Below are positions 43,971 through 53,600 of a stretch of DNA of 64,000 nt, in pieces (position 1 is the stretch's first letter; every line of letters begins with the position of its first letter). The stretch comes from an uncultured Eubacterium sp. (GTDB lineage: Bacteria > Bacillota > Clostridia > Lachnospirales > CAG-274), in contig UQYD01000005.1 in assembly GCA_900545305.1 (NCBI GenBank), positions 1 to 64,000 on the forward strand, given 5' to 3'. The position numbers and the translations under genes are program-made. The notes under the pieces are model-generated. The model did not search any database, had not been told where the DNA came from, and saw nothing but the letters and a program-made list of their open reading frames with translations.

Positions 43971-46900
43971 ATGAAAAAATTCAAAAAAAGCATAAGCAGT
44001 TTACTTGCCTTTGTTATGGCTGTAGGACTTATGCTTTGTAACGTAGTTGTTGCAAGTGCTTCAACAGCAACTACATGGAATTTTGGCTCAGGCTCTAGTT
44101 ATAGAAATAACAGTAGCTATACTCAGACACTGGAGAGAGATGGGTCAGCAGAATATGACGGATTAAAAGTTACTACTACAAGCTCTGCCGGTAAGTTTTC
44201 TCTGTCTAATGCTAGTTGGGCACAAGTAAATACAGGAACACAATTTGATATTCCTGTAGAAGGAAATTCTACTATTACAGTTGCAACATATGCTTCAAGT
44301 ATGGCATTTACTTATGGTGGTGATACAGTATCAGCAGAAAACAATGTTCTTACTGTGGATTACACAGGTGATAGTGGTTATGCAACTTTAGTGGCTGTAG
44401 ACAGTAGCTACATAAGCTCTATTACAGTAACTCCTGTAGCTGATGAAGATGCTCCAACAGCTTTTGCTGATGAATGGAACTTTAGAAGTGGTTCATCATT
44501 AATAAATAACGGAGTAACATTACAGAAAACTACAGGTACAGTTACTCAAGGTGATGCTGTTTTAAAGATTGATGCCACAAGTGGTAAATGGAGTACAGCT
44601 AGAAGTGATTGGGCACAGGTAAATGCCGGTGTTAAAATTGAAGTGCCGGTAAATACAGGTGTTTATACAATATCTGCAACAACTTATGGCGAAAATGTGG
44701 ATATGACAATTAACGGAGTAAGCACAAGCTCAGGTACAGCTAAATGTGCCTACGGTATTGTAAATAACTCAAGTGCAAAGTATATTCCAATAGTTATTAA
44801 CAGCACTAACTACTTAGGTGTTATTAAAGTAACAAAGGAAACAGAGCTTACTATTCCTGTTACAATAAGTGGTTCATTAGGAAGTTCAAAGGTAATATTT
44901 ACAGATTCTTTAACTGGTACTGAATACACTTCTGTTTCAGAAAGTGGAAATGTTACTTTATTAAAAGGACATACTTACACTGTAAGTACAGATAATTCAA
45001 ATATTAGTGCTAAAATTGACGGAAGCAATACATTCACACCAGCTGATACTACAGCAAAAACTATTACTGTTGAAGGTTCAGCAGATATAACTGTTTCCGG
45101 TAAGATTACAAGTAAGGACAATGCTTTACAGGCAAGCAATATTACAAGCCTTACATTTGTAAATATGAATGATTCAAGTGTTACAGGTACAGCTACAGTA
45201 AACGATGACCTTACATACAGTGTTGAACTTAAAGCAGGTGATTACGACACAGTTGCTGTTACAAACAATGGTTACTATACAAGTAACAGAGTAAAGGTTG
45301 GAGAAACAGCAATTACAGATGAAGAAGTGTACTTTACAAAGAGTACATATGAAACTTATTGTTTGCCAATAGATTTAAAGAGCAGTTCTCCGGCTTTAAC
45401 ATACAGCAGTGGCATTTCATATAACAATGACACTTCCGTAAAGGCAAACAGTGGCACTACAATTACAGTTCCTGTAAATGGAAAGCAAAAGGTTACAGTT
45501 GCTGGTTGGTATTCAGGTACTTGGAATATAAATGGTTTAAATTCTGTTTCAGCAAGTAAGGACTATAATGCAAGTAATCCAGCTACAAATTCATATATAA
45601 CAGATGGTAGTGAAACAACAGTTACTGTAAACATTACAGCAAACAACACATATCTTTACTGGATAAATGTTGAAGACTATAGTGCTGTTTCATACACAAA
45701 CATTATTAATGTTCCTGGTGATTACGATACACTTACAGAGGCTGTTTCTGCAATTCACAATATGACAGACAGACCTGACGGTGAAGCCGGTAGAGTTGTA
45801 ATTAACCTTAAAGACGATATTCAGGAACAGGTACTTGTAGATACACCTTATGTTAGTATCAGAGGTAATGGACACACTATTTCTTGGTACTATGGTACAA
45901 CAGGCAAATACTATTCTGTTGACCAAAATGGCTACTACAACGAAGAACTTTTCCACGACAAGTATGAATTGACAAGTGCAAGTGGAAGCCTTTGTGGTGG
46001 TGTAGTAATCGTAAAGGGTGACTACTTCTATGCTGAAAATGTTACATTTAAAAATACTTACAACTATGAAGTAACAGACAAGGAAGTTGAAGACGGTGCT
46101 GTTCAGACTTTAAGCACAGGAGATGTTACAAGAACAAAGGGAACTGACGTAACAGCTTATGCTTACAAGGAAAGAGCTAATGCCCTTATAACAGACGCAA
46201 ATTATATTGAATGTTACAAGTGTAATATTTTAAGTAGTCAGGATACTTTAGGCGTAAATGGTCAGAGAAGTAACACTTATGCTTATTTCAAGGAATGTAA
46301 AATTGGTGGTAATGTAGATTATATTTGTGGTGGTGGAAATATGGTATTTGATGACTGTACACTTGAACTCTACGGATATAGTGACAAGGGAAATGCCGGC
46401 TATATTACAGCAGCACAAAATACAAAGTATTTATTTAGAAATTGTACTGTAACAGGCAATGACAATGGAAATTCTACACAGGCTACAGCATACTATGGCA
46501 GACCTTGGGCATCAGGTGCTGATGTTAAGTTTATAAATACTCAGACAAATGGTCGTGTAGTTGCAAGTGGTTGGGCAGATTGGTCTAATGGTACAACAGC
46601 AGAAGATGCTACAGGTTTTGGCGAATACTGTAACTTAAATAGTGACGGTACTGAATTTAAGTCAAGTATTACATCTAAACAGCTTACAGCAACACAGTAC
46701 AACAGTATTATTGAAACAGTTGAAAGCGACTACTTAGGAAGTTGGATACCAGCTCATTATGCACCGATTATGGCTGTAAACAATAGTGGTTCTGTTGGAA
46801 CAGATGCTATTAACAGTGTTAAAATAAATAGTGGCAATGATTTATTGCTCTATAGCTTTATAAATGACGACAGTCTTGAAAATGCCAGTGAAATTGGTTA

Positions 46901-47150
46901 TGTGCTTTCTACATTGAATAGCCTTTTCAACAAAGACACAGTTTATACAGATGAAAATGCTTATAAGAAAATAGTATACACAGACGAAAATGGTGCAGAG
47001 GGTACAATAACAGCTCCTGAAAATATGAGTATATTTGCCTATGTTGTCAATGATGTTAGTGGTAGTACAGATACATTATATGCAAGAACTATTCAAAAAA
47101 TTGATGGCATCAGTACATATGGTATATGTGCTGAAATATCACTTGGTTAA
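43971..47150 (+). CDS. Large secreted pectinesterase (CE8) with N-terminal carbohydrate-binding-like domains
   Basis: About 1059 residues. The ATG at 43971 is chosen over 43944 because AAGGAGG is six bases before it and a signal peptide follows. Two related beta-domains (about 35-135 and 145-270, sharing WNFxSGSS and WAQVN) open the mature protein, then Ig-like linkers. The pectinesterase beta-helix spans about 565-880: SSQDTLGVNGQRS, the catalytic aspartate in GGNVDYICGGGN, and YYGRPW. A 110-residue tail follows. CE8 enzymes remove methyl groups from pectin, releasing methanol and making it open to lyases. There is no sorting signal, so it is probably released or held by the N-terminal domains. 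Confidence 0.92.
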   Translation: MKKFKKSISSLLAFVMAVGLMLCNVVVASASTATTWNFGSGSSYRNNSSYTQTLERDGSAEYDGLKVTTTSSAGKFSLSNASWAQVNTGTQFDIPVEGNSTITVATYASSMAFTYGGDTVSAENNVLTVDYTGDSGYATLVAVDSSYISSITVTPVADEDAPTAFADEWNFRSGSSLINNGVTLQKTTGTVTQGDAVLKIDATSGKWSTARSDWAQVNAGVKIEVPVNTGVYTISATTYGENVDMTINGVSTSSGTAKCAYGIVNNSSAKYIPIVINSTNYLGVIKVTKETELTIPVTISGSLGSSKVIFTDSLTGTEYTSVSESGNVTLLKGHTYTVSTDNSNISAKIDGSNTFTPADTTAKTITVEGSADITVSGKITSKDNALQASNITSLTFVNMNDSSVTGTATVNDDLTYSVELKAGDYDTVAVTNNGYYTSNRVKVGETAITDEEVYFTKSTYETYCLPIDLKSSSPALTYSSGISYNNDTSVKANSGTTITVPVNGKQKVTVAGWYSGTWNINGLNSVSASKDYNASNPATNSYITDGSETTVTVNITANNTYLYWINVEDYSAVSYTNIINVPGDYDTLTEAVSAIHNMTDRPDGEAGRVVINLKDDIQEQVLVDTPYVSIRGNGHTISWYYGTTGKYYSVDQNGYYNEELFHDKYELTSASGSLCGGVVIVKGDYFYAENVTFKNTYNYEVTDKEVEDGAVQTLSTGDVTRTKGTDVTAYAYKERANALITDANYIECYKCNILSSQDTLGVNGQRSNTYAYFKECKIGGNVDYICGGGNMVFDDCTLELYGYSDKGNAGYITAAQNTKYLFRNCTVTGNDNGNSTQATAYYGRPWASGADVKFINTQTNGRVVASGWADWSNGTTAEDATGFGEYCNLNSDGTEFKSSITSKQLTATQYNSIIETVESDYLGSWIPAHYAPIMAVNNSGSVGTDAINSVKINSGNDLLLYSFINDDSLENASEIGYVLSTLNSLFNKDTVYTDENAYKKIVYTDENGAEGTITAPENMSIFAYVVNDVSGSTDTLYARTIQKIDGISTYGICAEISLG

Positions 47151-47177
47151 TTGAATTGTGGATAGGAGGCAAAATAT

Positions 47178-47327
47178 ATGAAAAAAACATATTATAATCC
47201 AGAGGTTAGTATTGTAGAATTTAAAGCAAATGACAAAACAAATTTAAATGCTTTATCAGTAGGTGGAACAAATGCAGCTTCTACAAATCAATTGAAGAAC
47301 GTAAGTTTAAATGGCTTAAATAAATAA
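47178..47327 (+). CDS. 49-residue small protein (MKKTYYNPEV type), unlisted small ORF
   Basis: ATG at 47178 follows a perfect AGGAGG at 47164-47169 and is read to TAA at 47327, giving 49 residues. It begins MKKTYYNPEVSIVEFKAND and ends in a serine/asparagine/leucine-rich tail (TNQLKNVSLNGLNK). It starts 27 bases after the pectinesterase stop and ends right before a strong terminator, so the two are cotranscribed. Short proteins opening with K-K-x-Y-x-x-P-E/x-V and an F-x-x-x-D segment occur in Clostridia and Bacteroidota and look like peptide precursors, but I know of no proven function. No modification enzyme is nearby. Confidence 0.75.
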   Translation: MKKTYYNPEVSIVEFKANDKTNLNALSVGGTNAASTNQLKNVSLNGLNK

Positions 47328-47328
47328 T

Positions 47329-47365
47329 AAAAATTCGAGGTGGTTAAGGCTACCTCGAATTTTTG
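47329..47365 (+). terminator. Terminator after the small ORF
   Basis: An 11-bp perfect stem AAATTCGAGGT/ACCTCGAATTT with a 10-base loop is followed by TTTG, and preceded by A-rich sequence. Confidence 0.92.
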
Positions 47366-47438
47366 TCTTAAGGGAGTATATTCAAGAAAAAACAGGGCAA
47401 AAATTTAGTATATAGATTTAAAATTAACTTATTTAACT

Positions 47439-47618
47439 GAAATGTAAATTTGTCGAATTATAGCAAGTAAATGCACTTGGAAACAACTGGTTAAATGTAA
47501 ATTGTGGTATAGACAAGTGTATAAAAAAATGTTATAATAAAAATCACGGATAGTTTAATTTGGGTTAGAATACCGTATTTTTGCAATCGGTTTTTTTAGA
47601 AAGAGAAATTTACATTTC
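47439..47618. promoter_or_regulatory. Three copies of an AAATGTAAATT motif around the flavin oxidoreductase promoter
   Basis: GAAATGTAAATTT (47439-47451) and AAATGTAAATT (47493-47503) are direct copies. AAATTTACATTTC (47606-47618) is the exact inverse of the first 13-base copy. They flank the promoter at 47510-47538 and the last lies close to the ribosome site. The set looks like a regulator's binding sites; the protein is unknown. Confidence 0.45.
47510..47538 (+). promoter_or_regulatory. Promoter of the flavin oxidoreductase gene
   Basis: TAGACA (47510-47515), 17 bases and TATAAT (47533-47538), with a leader of about 95 bases. Confidence 0.7.
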
Positions 47619-47636
47619 AAAGAATGAGGTAATTAA

Positions 47637-48683
47637 ATGAAAAAATTAGTAATCGGTGATTTAGTAGCCAAGGTACCCATTATACAGGGTGGTATGGGCG
47701 TAGGCGTCAGCCTTGGTGGACTTGCCGGAGCAGTTGCCAAAGAGGGCGGCATAGGGGTTATTTCTGCAGCTCAGCCTGGTTTCAGAGAAGATGATTTTTA
47801 TACTAATACATTTGAAGCCAATATGAGAGCCTTAGAAAGAGAAATTAAAAAAGCTAAGGAAATTTCAAATGGTGGTATTGTTGGTGTAAATATTATGGTT
47901 GCTGTTACACATTACAGCGATTTTGTAAAGTGCTGTATTGATAGTGGTGCTGACATTATTATTTCTGGTGCAGGTCTTCCTATGGACCTTCCTAAATTTG
48001 CTGAAGGCAGTGATATTAAATTAGCTCCTATTGTATCTTCAGCTAAAGCCTGTAAGCTTATACTTGGCAGATGGATTAAGAAATTCAATAAGGTTGCTGA
48101 CCTTGTTGTTATTGAAGGTCCAAAGGCCGGTGGTCATTTAGGCTTTAAGGTAGACGAAATATCTGAAAAGCAGGATAATTATGACAACGATATAAAGGAA
48201 ATAATTGCCTGTGTTAAGGATTTTGAAGAAAGTACAGGAAAGAAAATCCCAGTAGTTTTTGCTGGTGGTGTTTTTGATAGAAAAGATATTGACCATTGTT
48301 TTGAATTAGGTCTTGACGGTGTTCAGATGGCTACTCGTTTTGTAGCAACAGAAGAATGTGATGCTGATGTAGCATTTAAGCAGGCTTATGTTGATGCAAA
48401 GCCAGGAGATGCTGTTATCGTTAAAAGTCCTGTAGGTATGCCGGGTAGAGCGTTAAACAACAACTTTATTGCCAATGTTGTGCCACAGGGTTGTAAAATA
48501 AAGAGATGCTTCAACTGTCTTACTCATTGTGACCCTAAGACAATACCATACTGTATTTCACAGGCACTTTTCAATGGTGCAAATGGTGATATTGACCATG
48601 GTCTTATTTTCTGTGGTGCAAATGTTGCAAAGGTAGATAAAATAACTACTGTCCACGAAATTTTTGAAGAACTTACAAAATAA
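47637..48683 (+). CDS. NAD(P)H-dependent flavin oxidoreductase (nitronate monooxygenase family)
   Basis: The 348-residue FMN TIM-barrel protein begins with PIIQGGMGVGVSLGGLAGAVA. It holds the family motifs GVNIMVAV, IISGAGLP, EGPKAGGHLGF and VFAGGVFD. It carries a cysteine-rich segment CFNCLTHCDPKTIPYC near residue 285, seen in clostridial members and possibly a metal or cluster site. The family includes nitronate monooxygenase and the enoyl-ACP reductase FabK, and sequence alone does not decide. No fatty-acid genes are adjacent. A weak GAGGTAA precedes the ATG. Confidence 0.87.
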   Translation: MKKLVIGDLVAKVPIIQGGMGVGVSLGGLAGAVAKEGGIGVISAAQPGFREDDFYTNTFEANMRALEREIKKAKEISNGGIVGVNIMVAVTHYSDFVKCCIDSGADIIISGAGLPMDLPKFAEGSDIKLAPIVSSAKACKLILGRWIKKFNKVADLVVIEGPKAGGHLGFKVDEISEKQDNYDNDIKEIIACVKDFEESTGKKIPVVFAGGVFDRKDIDHCFELGLDGVQMATRFVATEECDADVAFKQAYVDAKPGDAVIVKSPVGMPGRALNNNFIANVVPQGCKIKRCFNCLTHCDPKTIPYCISQALFNGANGDIDHGLIFCGANVAKVDKITTVHEIFEELTK

Positions 48684-48702
48684 TTTTTAGAGGTATAGAT
48701 TT

Positions 48703-49494
48703 ATGAATGATTTAAACGTAGATAACAAAAAATTGATTGACGCAATGAAGATGATGCGTGAAAATCCAACTGAAATTGTAAAAAATGAATTTCTTGAACA
48801 GGTTTTTGCAGCTAACTTTATTGTTCCGGCAACTATTACTCCAGAACCAGTAGACGGTAAAATTCTTGAAGATTCTAAGATTTCTTTCTTCTTCTTACAG
48901 AATAAAGAAAAGAAGAACTATATTTTAACTTTCTCTGCTCCAGAACAGTACCTTTTCTGGAAGGAACACAGAAGAGATACTAGCAAGAAGGTTACTGTTT
49001 TAAACTATGGTTATGACCAGCTTGCAAAGATTGTTATGGATTATCCTACACTTTTCGGTGGTTTCCTTATTGACCCTAACGGCTACAACTTTGCTATTGA
49101 AAGTGACCTTATTCGTGATATTGATAAGGCTAAAAATCCAGAAGTTGCAGTTGAGCCTGTAAGAATTCTTCCTAAGGAAGGTATGGGTCTTGAACCAGCT
49201 GACCCTAAGGGTCTTGAACCTTTATTAGAAGCAATTTCTAAGTATTTAGATACTGAAAATAGTGTTAGAGCTGCTTACCTTATGAAAACTGTAAGAAGAG
49301 GCGATACGCTTCCTACACTTATTGTTGTAGTTGACTTCGTAGGTGGTAGAATGAAGTACCTCTTTGATGGTATTGCTACAGTTGCAAGAGGTACTGTTGA
49401 TAATTGTGAATCACTTGGTCTTATGCCAGCAAGTGACAAGATTGCAGGACATGCAATCGAAAATGTAGAACCATTCTACAAGAAAAAGAAATAA
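48703..49494 (+). CDS. SseB family protein (enhanced serine sensitivity domain)
   Basis: The 263-residue soluble protein has an SseB N-terminal domain (about 5-120, with FFFLQNKEKKNYILTFSA and a FGGFLIDPNGYNF segment). A C-terminal SseB-like domain follows (about 150-255, with VRAAYLMKTVRRGDTLPTLIVVVD). The biochemical role is unknown. It follows the flavin oxidoreductase by 19 bases, with an AGAGGT ribosome site, and ends at a terminator, so the two form an operon. The functional link between them is not evident. Confidence 0.82.
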   Translation: MNDLNVDNKKLIDAMKMMRENPTEIVKNEFLEQVFAANFIVPATITPEPVDGKILEDSKISFFFLQNKEKKNYILTFSAPEQYLFWKEHRRDTSKKVTVLNYGYDQLAKIVMDYPTLFGGFLIDPNGYNFAIESDLIRDIDKAKNPEVAVEPVRILPKEGMGLEPADPKGLEPLLEAISKYLDTENSVRAAYLMKTVRRGDTLPTLIVVVDFVGGRMKYLFDGIATVARGTVDNCESLGLMPASDKIAGHAIENVEPFYKKKK

Positions 49495-49522
49495 TTATTG
49501 ATAAATAAATATTTGTTTATAT

Positions 49523-49566
49523 ATAAGCTGTCATATAATTGATTTTTATGACAGCTTATTGTTTTG
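49523..49566 (+). terminator. Terminator after the SseB gene
   Basis: A 13-bp perfect stem ATAAGCTGTCATA/TATGACAGCTTAT with an 11-base AT loop is followed by TGTTTT. Confidence 0.9.
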
Positions 49567-49609
49567 TGTACAAAAGTAGTAAATAAGCTATATTAAAGTA
49601 AGAGTATTC

Positions 49610-49638
49610 TTTATTTTTTAATGAAAATAGTGTATAAT
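49610..49638 (+). promoter_or_regulatory. Promoter of the methyltransferase operon
   Basis: A perfect TATAAT (49633-49638) preceded by TG, with a weak -35 TTTATT 17 bases upstream, lies about 38 bases before the ATG. Confidence 0.5.
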
Positions 49639-49676
49639 ATTTTCAGAATTCGCACAGAGAAAAAGGAGGATTATTG

Positions 49677-50591
49677 ATGCAGAAATTTGTAGGTAATGTA
49701 AAGCTGAATTTGGATTATTATTCTGGTGAAGATTTATACAGCGATGGAGATATTGAAAATGAGATTTTGGACATTGTAAAAAACTACAAGCCAGAAGAAT
49801 ATAATTCAGTTATTAACTCAAGAGCAAATTGGCCTGTACTATATCATTTATCTCCTATAAGAACAAATTGTGTAGAGTGGATAGATATTGAAAAGACAGA
49901 TAGTGTGTTGGAGATAGGTGCTGGCTGTGGAGCGATTACAGGTGCTTTGGCTAAAAAGGCTAATAGTGTTACTTGCGTAGAGCTTTCTAAGAGAAGAAGT
50001 ACAATAAATGCTACAAGAAATAAGGAATTTGATAATATAGAAATTTTCGTGGGAAATTTTCAGACTGTAGAAAAGGATTTAGGTCAATTTGATGTTATTA
50101 CACTTATAGGGGTTTTAGAGTATGCCCAATACTATATTTCATCAAAGAAACCATATGAGGAATTTTTAAAAATAGTTCTTAAGCATCTTAAACCAAATGG
50201 AAAACTTATATTGGCAATAGAAAATAAGTTGGGAATGAAATATTGGGCAGGATGCAAAGAGGACCACAATGGTGGATATTTTGAATCTATTGAAAATTAT
50301 CCAAATAATAAAGGTGTTAGAACTTTTTCAAGAGGTGAGCTTGAAAAAATGTTTATAGACACAGGATATTCAAATCACGAATTTTATTATCCTTATCCGG
50401 ATTATAAATTACCTATGGCTATTTACAGTGATAAGTTTTTGCCTAGCTTAGGTGATTTGAGAAATAATATGAGAAATTTTGATGGTGACAGAGTTATTCT
50501 TTTTGATGAAGGAAAGGCTTTTGATAATATTATTGAGAATGGATTGTTCCCTGAATTTTCTAATTCATTTTTGGTTATTGCGTACAAGTAG
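49677..50591 (+). CDS. Class I SAM-dependent methyltransferase
   Basis: This is a 304-residue cytoplasmic enzyme. The ATG at 49677 follows AAGGAGG with good spacing. Motif I reads VLEIGAGCGAITGALAKKA, motif II VTCVELSKRRS, and motif IV FDVITLIGVLEYAQYY. A C-terminal extension after about residue 190 carries GVRTFSRGELEKMFIDTGY. It lies 11 bases before a giant gene whose N-terminus is kinase-like. The pairing of methyltransferase and kinase recalls WbdD, the enzyme that caps O-antigen chains with methyl phosphate. A substrate on a glycan is therefore likely, by inference. Confidence 0.87.
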   Translation: MQKFVGNVKLNLDYYSGEDLYSDGDIENEILDIVKNYKPEEYNSVINSRANWPVLYHLSPIRTNCVEWIDIEKTDSVLEIGAGCGAITGALAKKANSVTCVELSKRRSTINATRNKEFDNIEIFVGNFQTVEKDLGQFDVITLIGVLEYAQYYISSKKPYEEFLKIVLKHLKPNGKLILAIENKLGMKYWAGCKEDHNGGYFESIENYPNNKGVRTFSRGELEKMFIDTGYSNHEFYYPYPDYKLPMAIYSDKFLPSLGDLRNNMRNFDGDRVILFDEGKAFDNIIENGLFPEFSNSFLVIAYK

Positions 50592-50602
50592 GAGGAAATA
50601 CT

Positions 50603-53600
50603 GTGAAAGAGGTATTATTTACTAAATATTCAAATGAGCGAGACCCTCGCTTTGCTATAAGAACATCCATTATAGAAGATAGTAAAAAAAATAAAAGATA
50701 TGTTGAAAAGACTGCTGTTACAAAAGAGGCAGAAGAACATGTGCAAAATATGCTTGTGGCATATGAAAAATTATCAGAATATTACAAAGATACAGATGTA
50801 CAGTTTAGCAAGTGCAAGATAAAAAATGGCGTAGCTGTATTTGACTATATAGACGGAGATTCTTTAGGAGATAAGTTTGAGGAACTTGTAGAAAATGAAG
50901 ACTACAAAGGAATTTTAGAACTTTATAAGTCTTTTGAAGATATTGTGAAAAAGGGTTCAGGATTAGAGCCTTTTGTTATGACTGAAAAGTTTAAGGAAGT
51001 TTTTGGAGATATTACTTTGCCTGACGGACTTATGGCAAGAGAATACTCAAATATTGATTTGATTTTTGAAAACATAATTTTAGGCGATAAGTATACAATT
51101 ATTGATTATGAATGGAGCTTAGATTTTCCTGTGCCTATTGAATATATAATGTTCCGTTCAGTATTTACATTTATGTATGTAAAAAATCACAATAGTCTTA
51201 TACAGAGGGATTTATTTTCATTCTTAGGTTTTTCTGAAAAAGAAAGAGAAATCTATATGAAAATGGAAGAAAACTTCCAAAAATATGTTACTAGAAATGC
51301 TCATCCTTTATCCTATGTATACGATAAAATAAGGGGTAATAATTATGATTTAAGCAGTGCCATTGAAAAAATAAATCAGGAAAATGCTGATTTGTGTCTT
51401 ACACAGGTATACTATGATTTAGGTAATGGATATAGCGAAGAAAATAGTTATAAACAGTTCTATAATTATAATCAGGATATAAATTTTACTATTTCTGTCG
51501 ATGAAAAAGTTAAAAATTACAGATTTGACCCAACTTGTGTATTTAGCCTTGTAAATATTAAAAAATGTATAGGGGTTAAAAATGGTGGAATTTATGACTT
51601 GGAATTTAAGACTAATGGCTATAGAAACAAAAATACTATTGTTTTTGATACAGTAGACCCACAGATAAATTTTGAAAATTTTGAAGAAAATACTGAAAAA
51701 ATAGAAATAGTATATAATGTTATGCCATTAACAGAAAGAACAGTTAATGACTATGCCAGAGCTATATGCGATAAAATTTCTGCTGAAGATAAATATAGTG
51801 AACAAATTTCTTATGTCAATAAACTTGAAAGTGAAAAAAATCATCTTACTGGCTTAAACAAGGATTTGAAGGATAAAAATGTTATTCTTGAGGTAAGTAA
51901 GGCTGAATTAGAAAAGCATAACAAAGAAATGCAAAATGAAAACGAAAATCTTAACAGAAAGATTAATTTGCTTGAAAGTTCCTATGATGCCTTAAAGAGA
52001 AATGCTGATGCTATGAACAATAACATCAATGGGTTAAATGGTGAAATTGAAAGCCTTAGAATACAGCTGAATAATGTAAATAATGATTATAATGCAGTTT
52101 TAAATTCAAGAATATGGAAAACTACAGCTGGATACAGAAGAAGTGTTGGCAAATTAAAGCAGTATATTGGAACTCATAAATGGACACTTCAAATGTATTT
52201 AGTATACAGAAGTCTTAAGGTTGATGGAATAAAAACAACTTTGCACAGAGTTATTAATAGGTTAAAGGGTGTTCAAAATAGTGTAAGTATGCCAGTAGCT
52301 ACAAACTATGGTGAATTAAGAGAAAACACTCTTGACTTAAATGCTATTAAACCTTTAGAAACTTTGGATAAGACTATAGCCATACATCTCCATTTATACT
52401 ATGTTGATTTATTAGAAGAATTTTTTGAATATTTTACAAATATGCCTTATAAATTTGACCTTTATGTTTCTTGTAAAGAGGGTAGTGACATTAAGGCAAT
52501 AACACATAAATTTAAAAAATTGAAGAATGTAGGCAAGGTAGATGTAAGATACACTATAAACAGAGGTAGAGATATAGCACCTTTGTATGTTCAGTTTGGT
52601 GCTGAAATTGAAAAATACGATTATTTCTTGCACATTCATTCAAAAAAATCCCTTCATTCCGGCTCTGAAATGCTAGACTGGAGAAAAAATAGTATGAATT
52701 GCCTTTTAGGTTCTCCGGAAAGAGTTAAAAAAATATTTGCTATGTTTGAGGGAGATACAAAGGCAGGTATTGTTTGTCCGGAAACAAGTAATGTTATGGG
52801 ACCAATAGCATCTCACTGGTTAAGAAATACAGCAGAAGGCAGAAAATTGTTAAACAGAATGGGAATACCTTATAGTGGTGGATTTTTCAGTTATCCTATT
52901 GGTAGTTTCTTCTGGGCTAAAACTGAGGCACTTCGTCCTGTTTTTGATATGAAGTTAAAGTATGAAGACTTCCCTCAGGAGGCAGGACAGATAGATGGTA
53001 CAGTAGCCCATGCTCTTGAAAGAGCAGTTGCCTTTGTATGCAAACATAAGGGCTACAATTTGGCTATACTTGATAATGACGACAATGTTGTCAGAATTAA
53101 CAGAACAGTTAAGTCATTCTATTCTTATTTTGCTTGTAGAATGGAAGATGTATTTAATTTCTTAAACAGAAAAGAAGTTATTTCATTTGATATTTTCGAT
53201 ACTCTTATTACAAGACTTATTTATAATCCAGATGATATTTTTATGCTTATGGAGAGAAAAATATATAATAAGTATAATTTAAAGTTGGATTATTTAAAGG
53301 TCAGAAAAGAAGCAGAGGCAAAAGCTGTAACACAAAAGGGTGCATTCTGTAATATTCACGATATATATGACTATATGCCGGACAAAAAACTTGGTATTAC
53401 TAAGGAAATGGCTGAAGAATTTAAGGAAATGGAAATTTCTCTTGAATTGGATTTATGTGTTCCGAGACGTGATATTCAGAAAATTTTTAATATGCTTAAA
53501 AATGCCGGCAAAAAAATATTGCTTTTAAGTGATATGTATTTAACAAGTGACATTATTGCTAAAATGCTTGAAAAATGTGGATATAGTGGTTGGGATGAAA

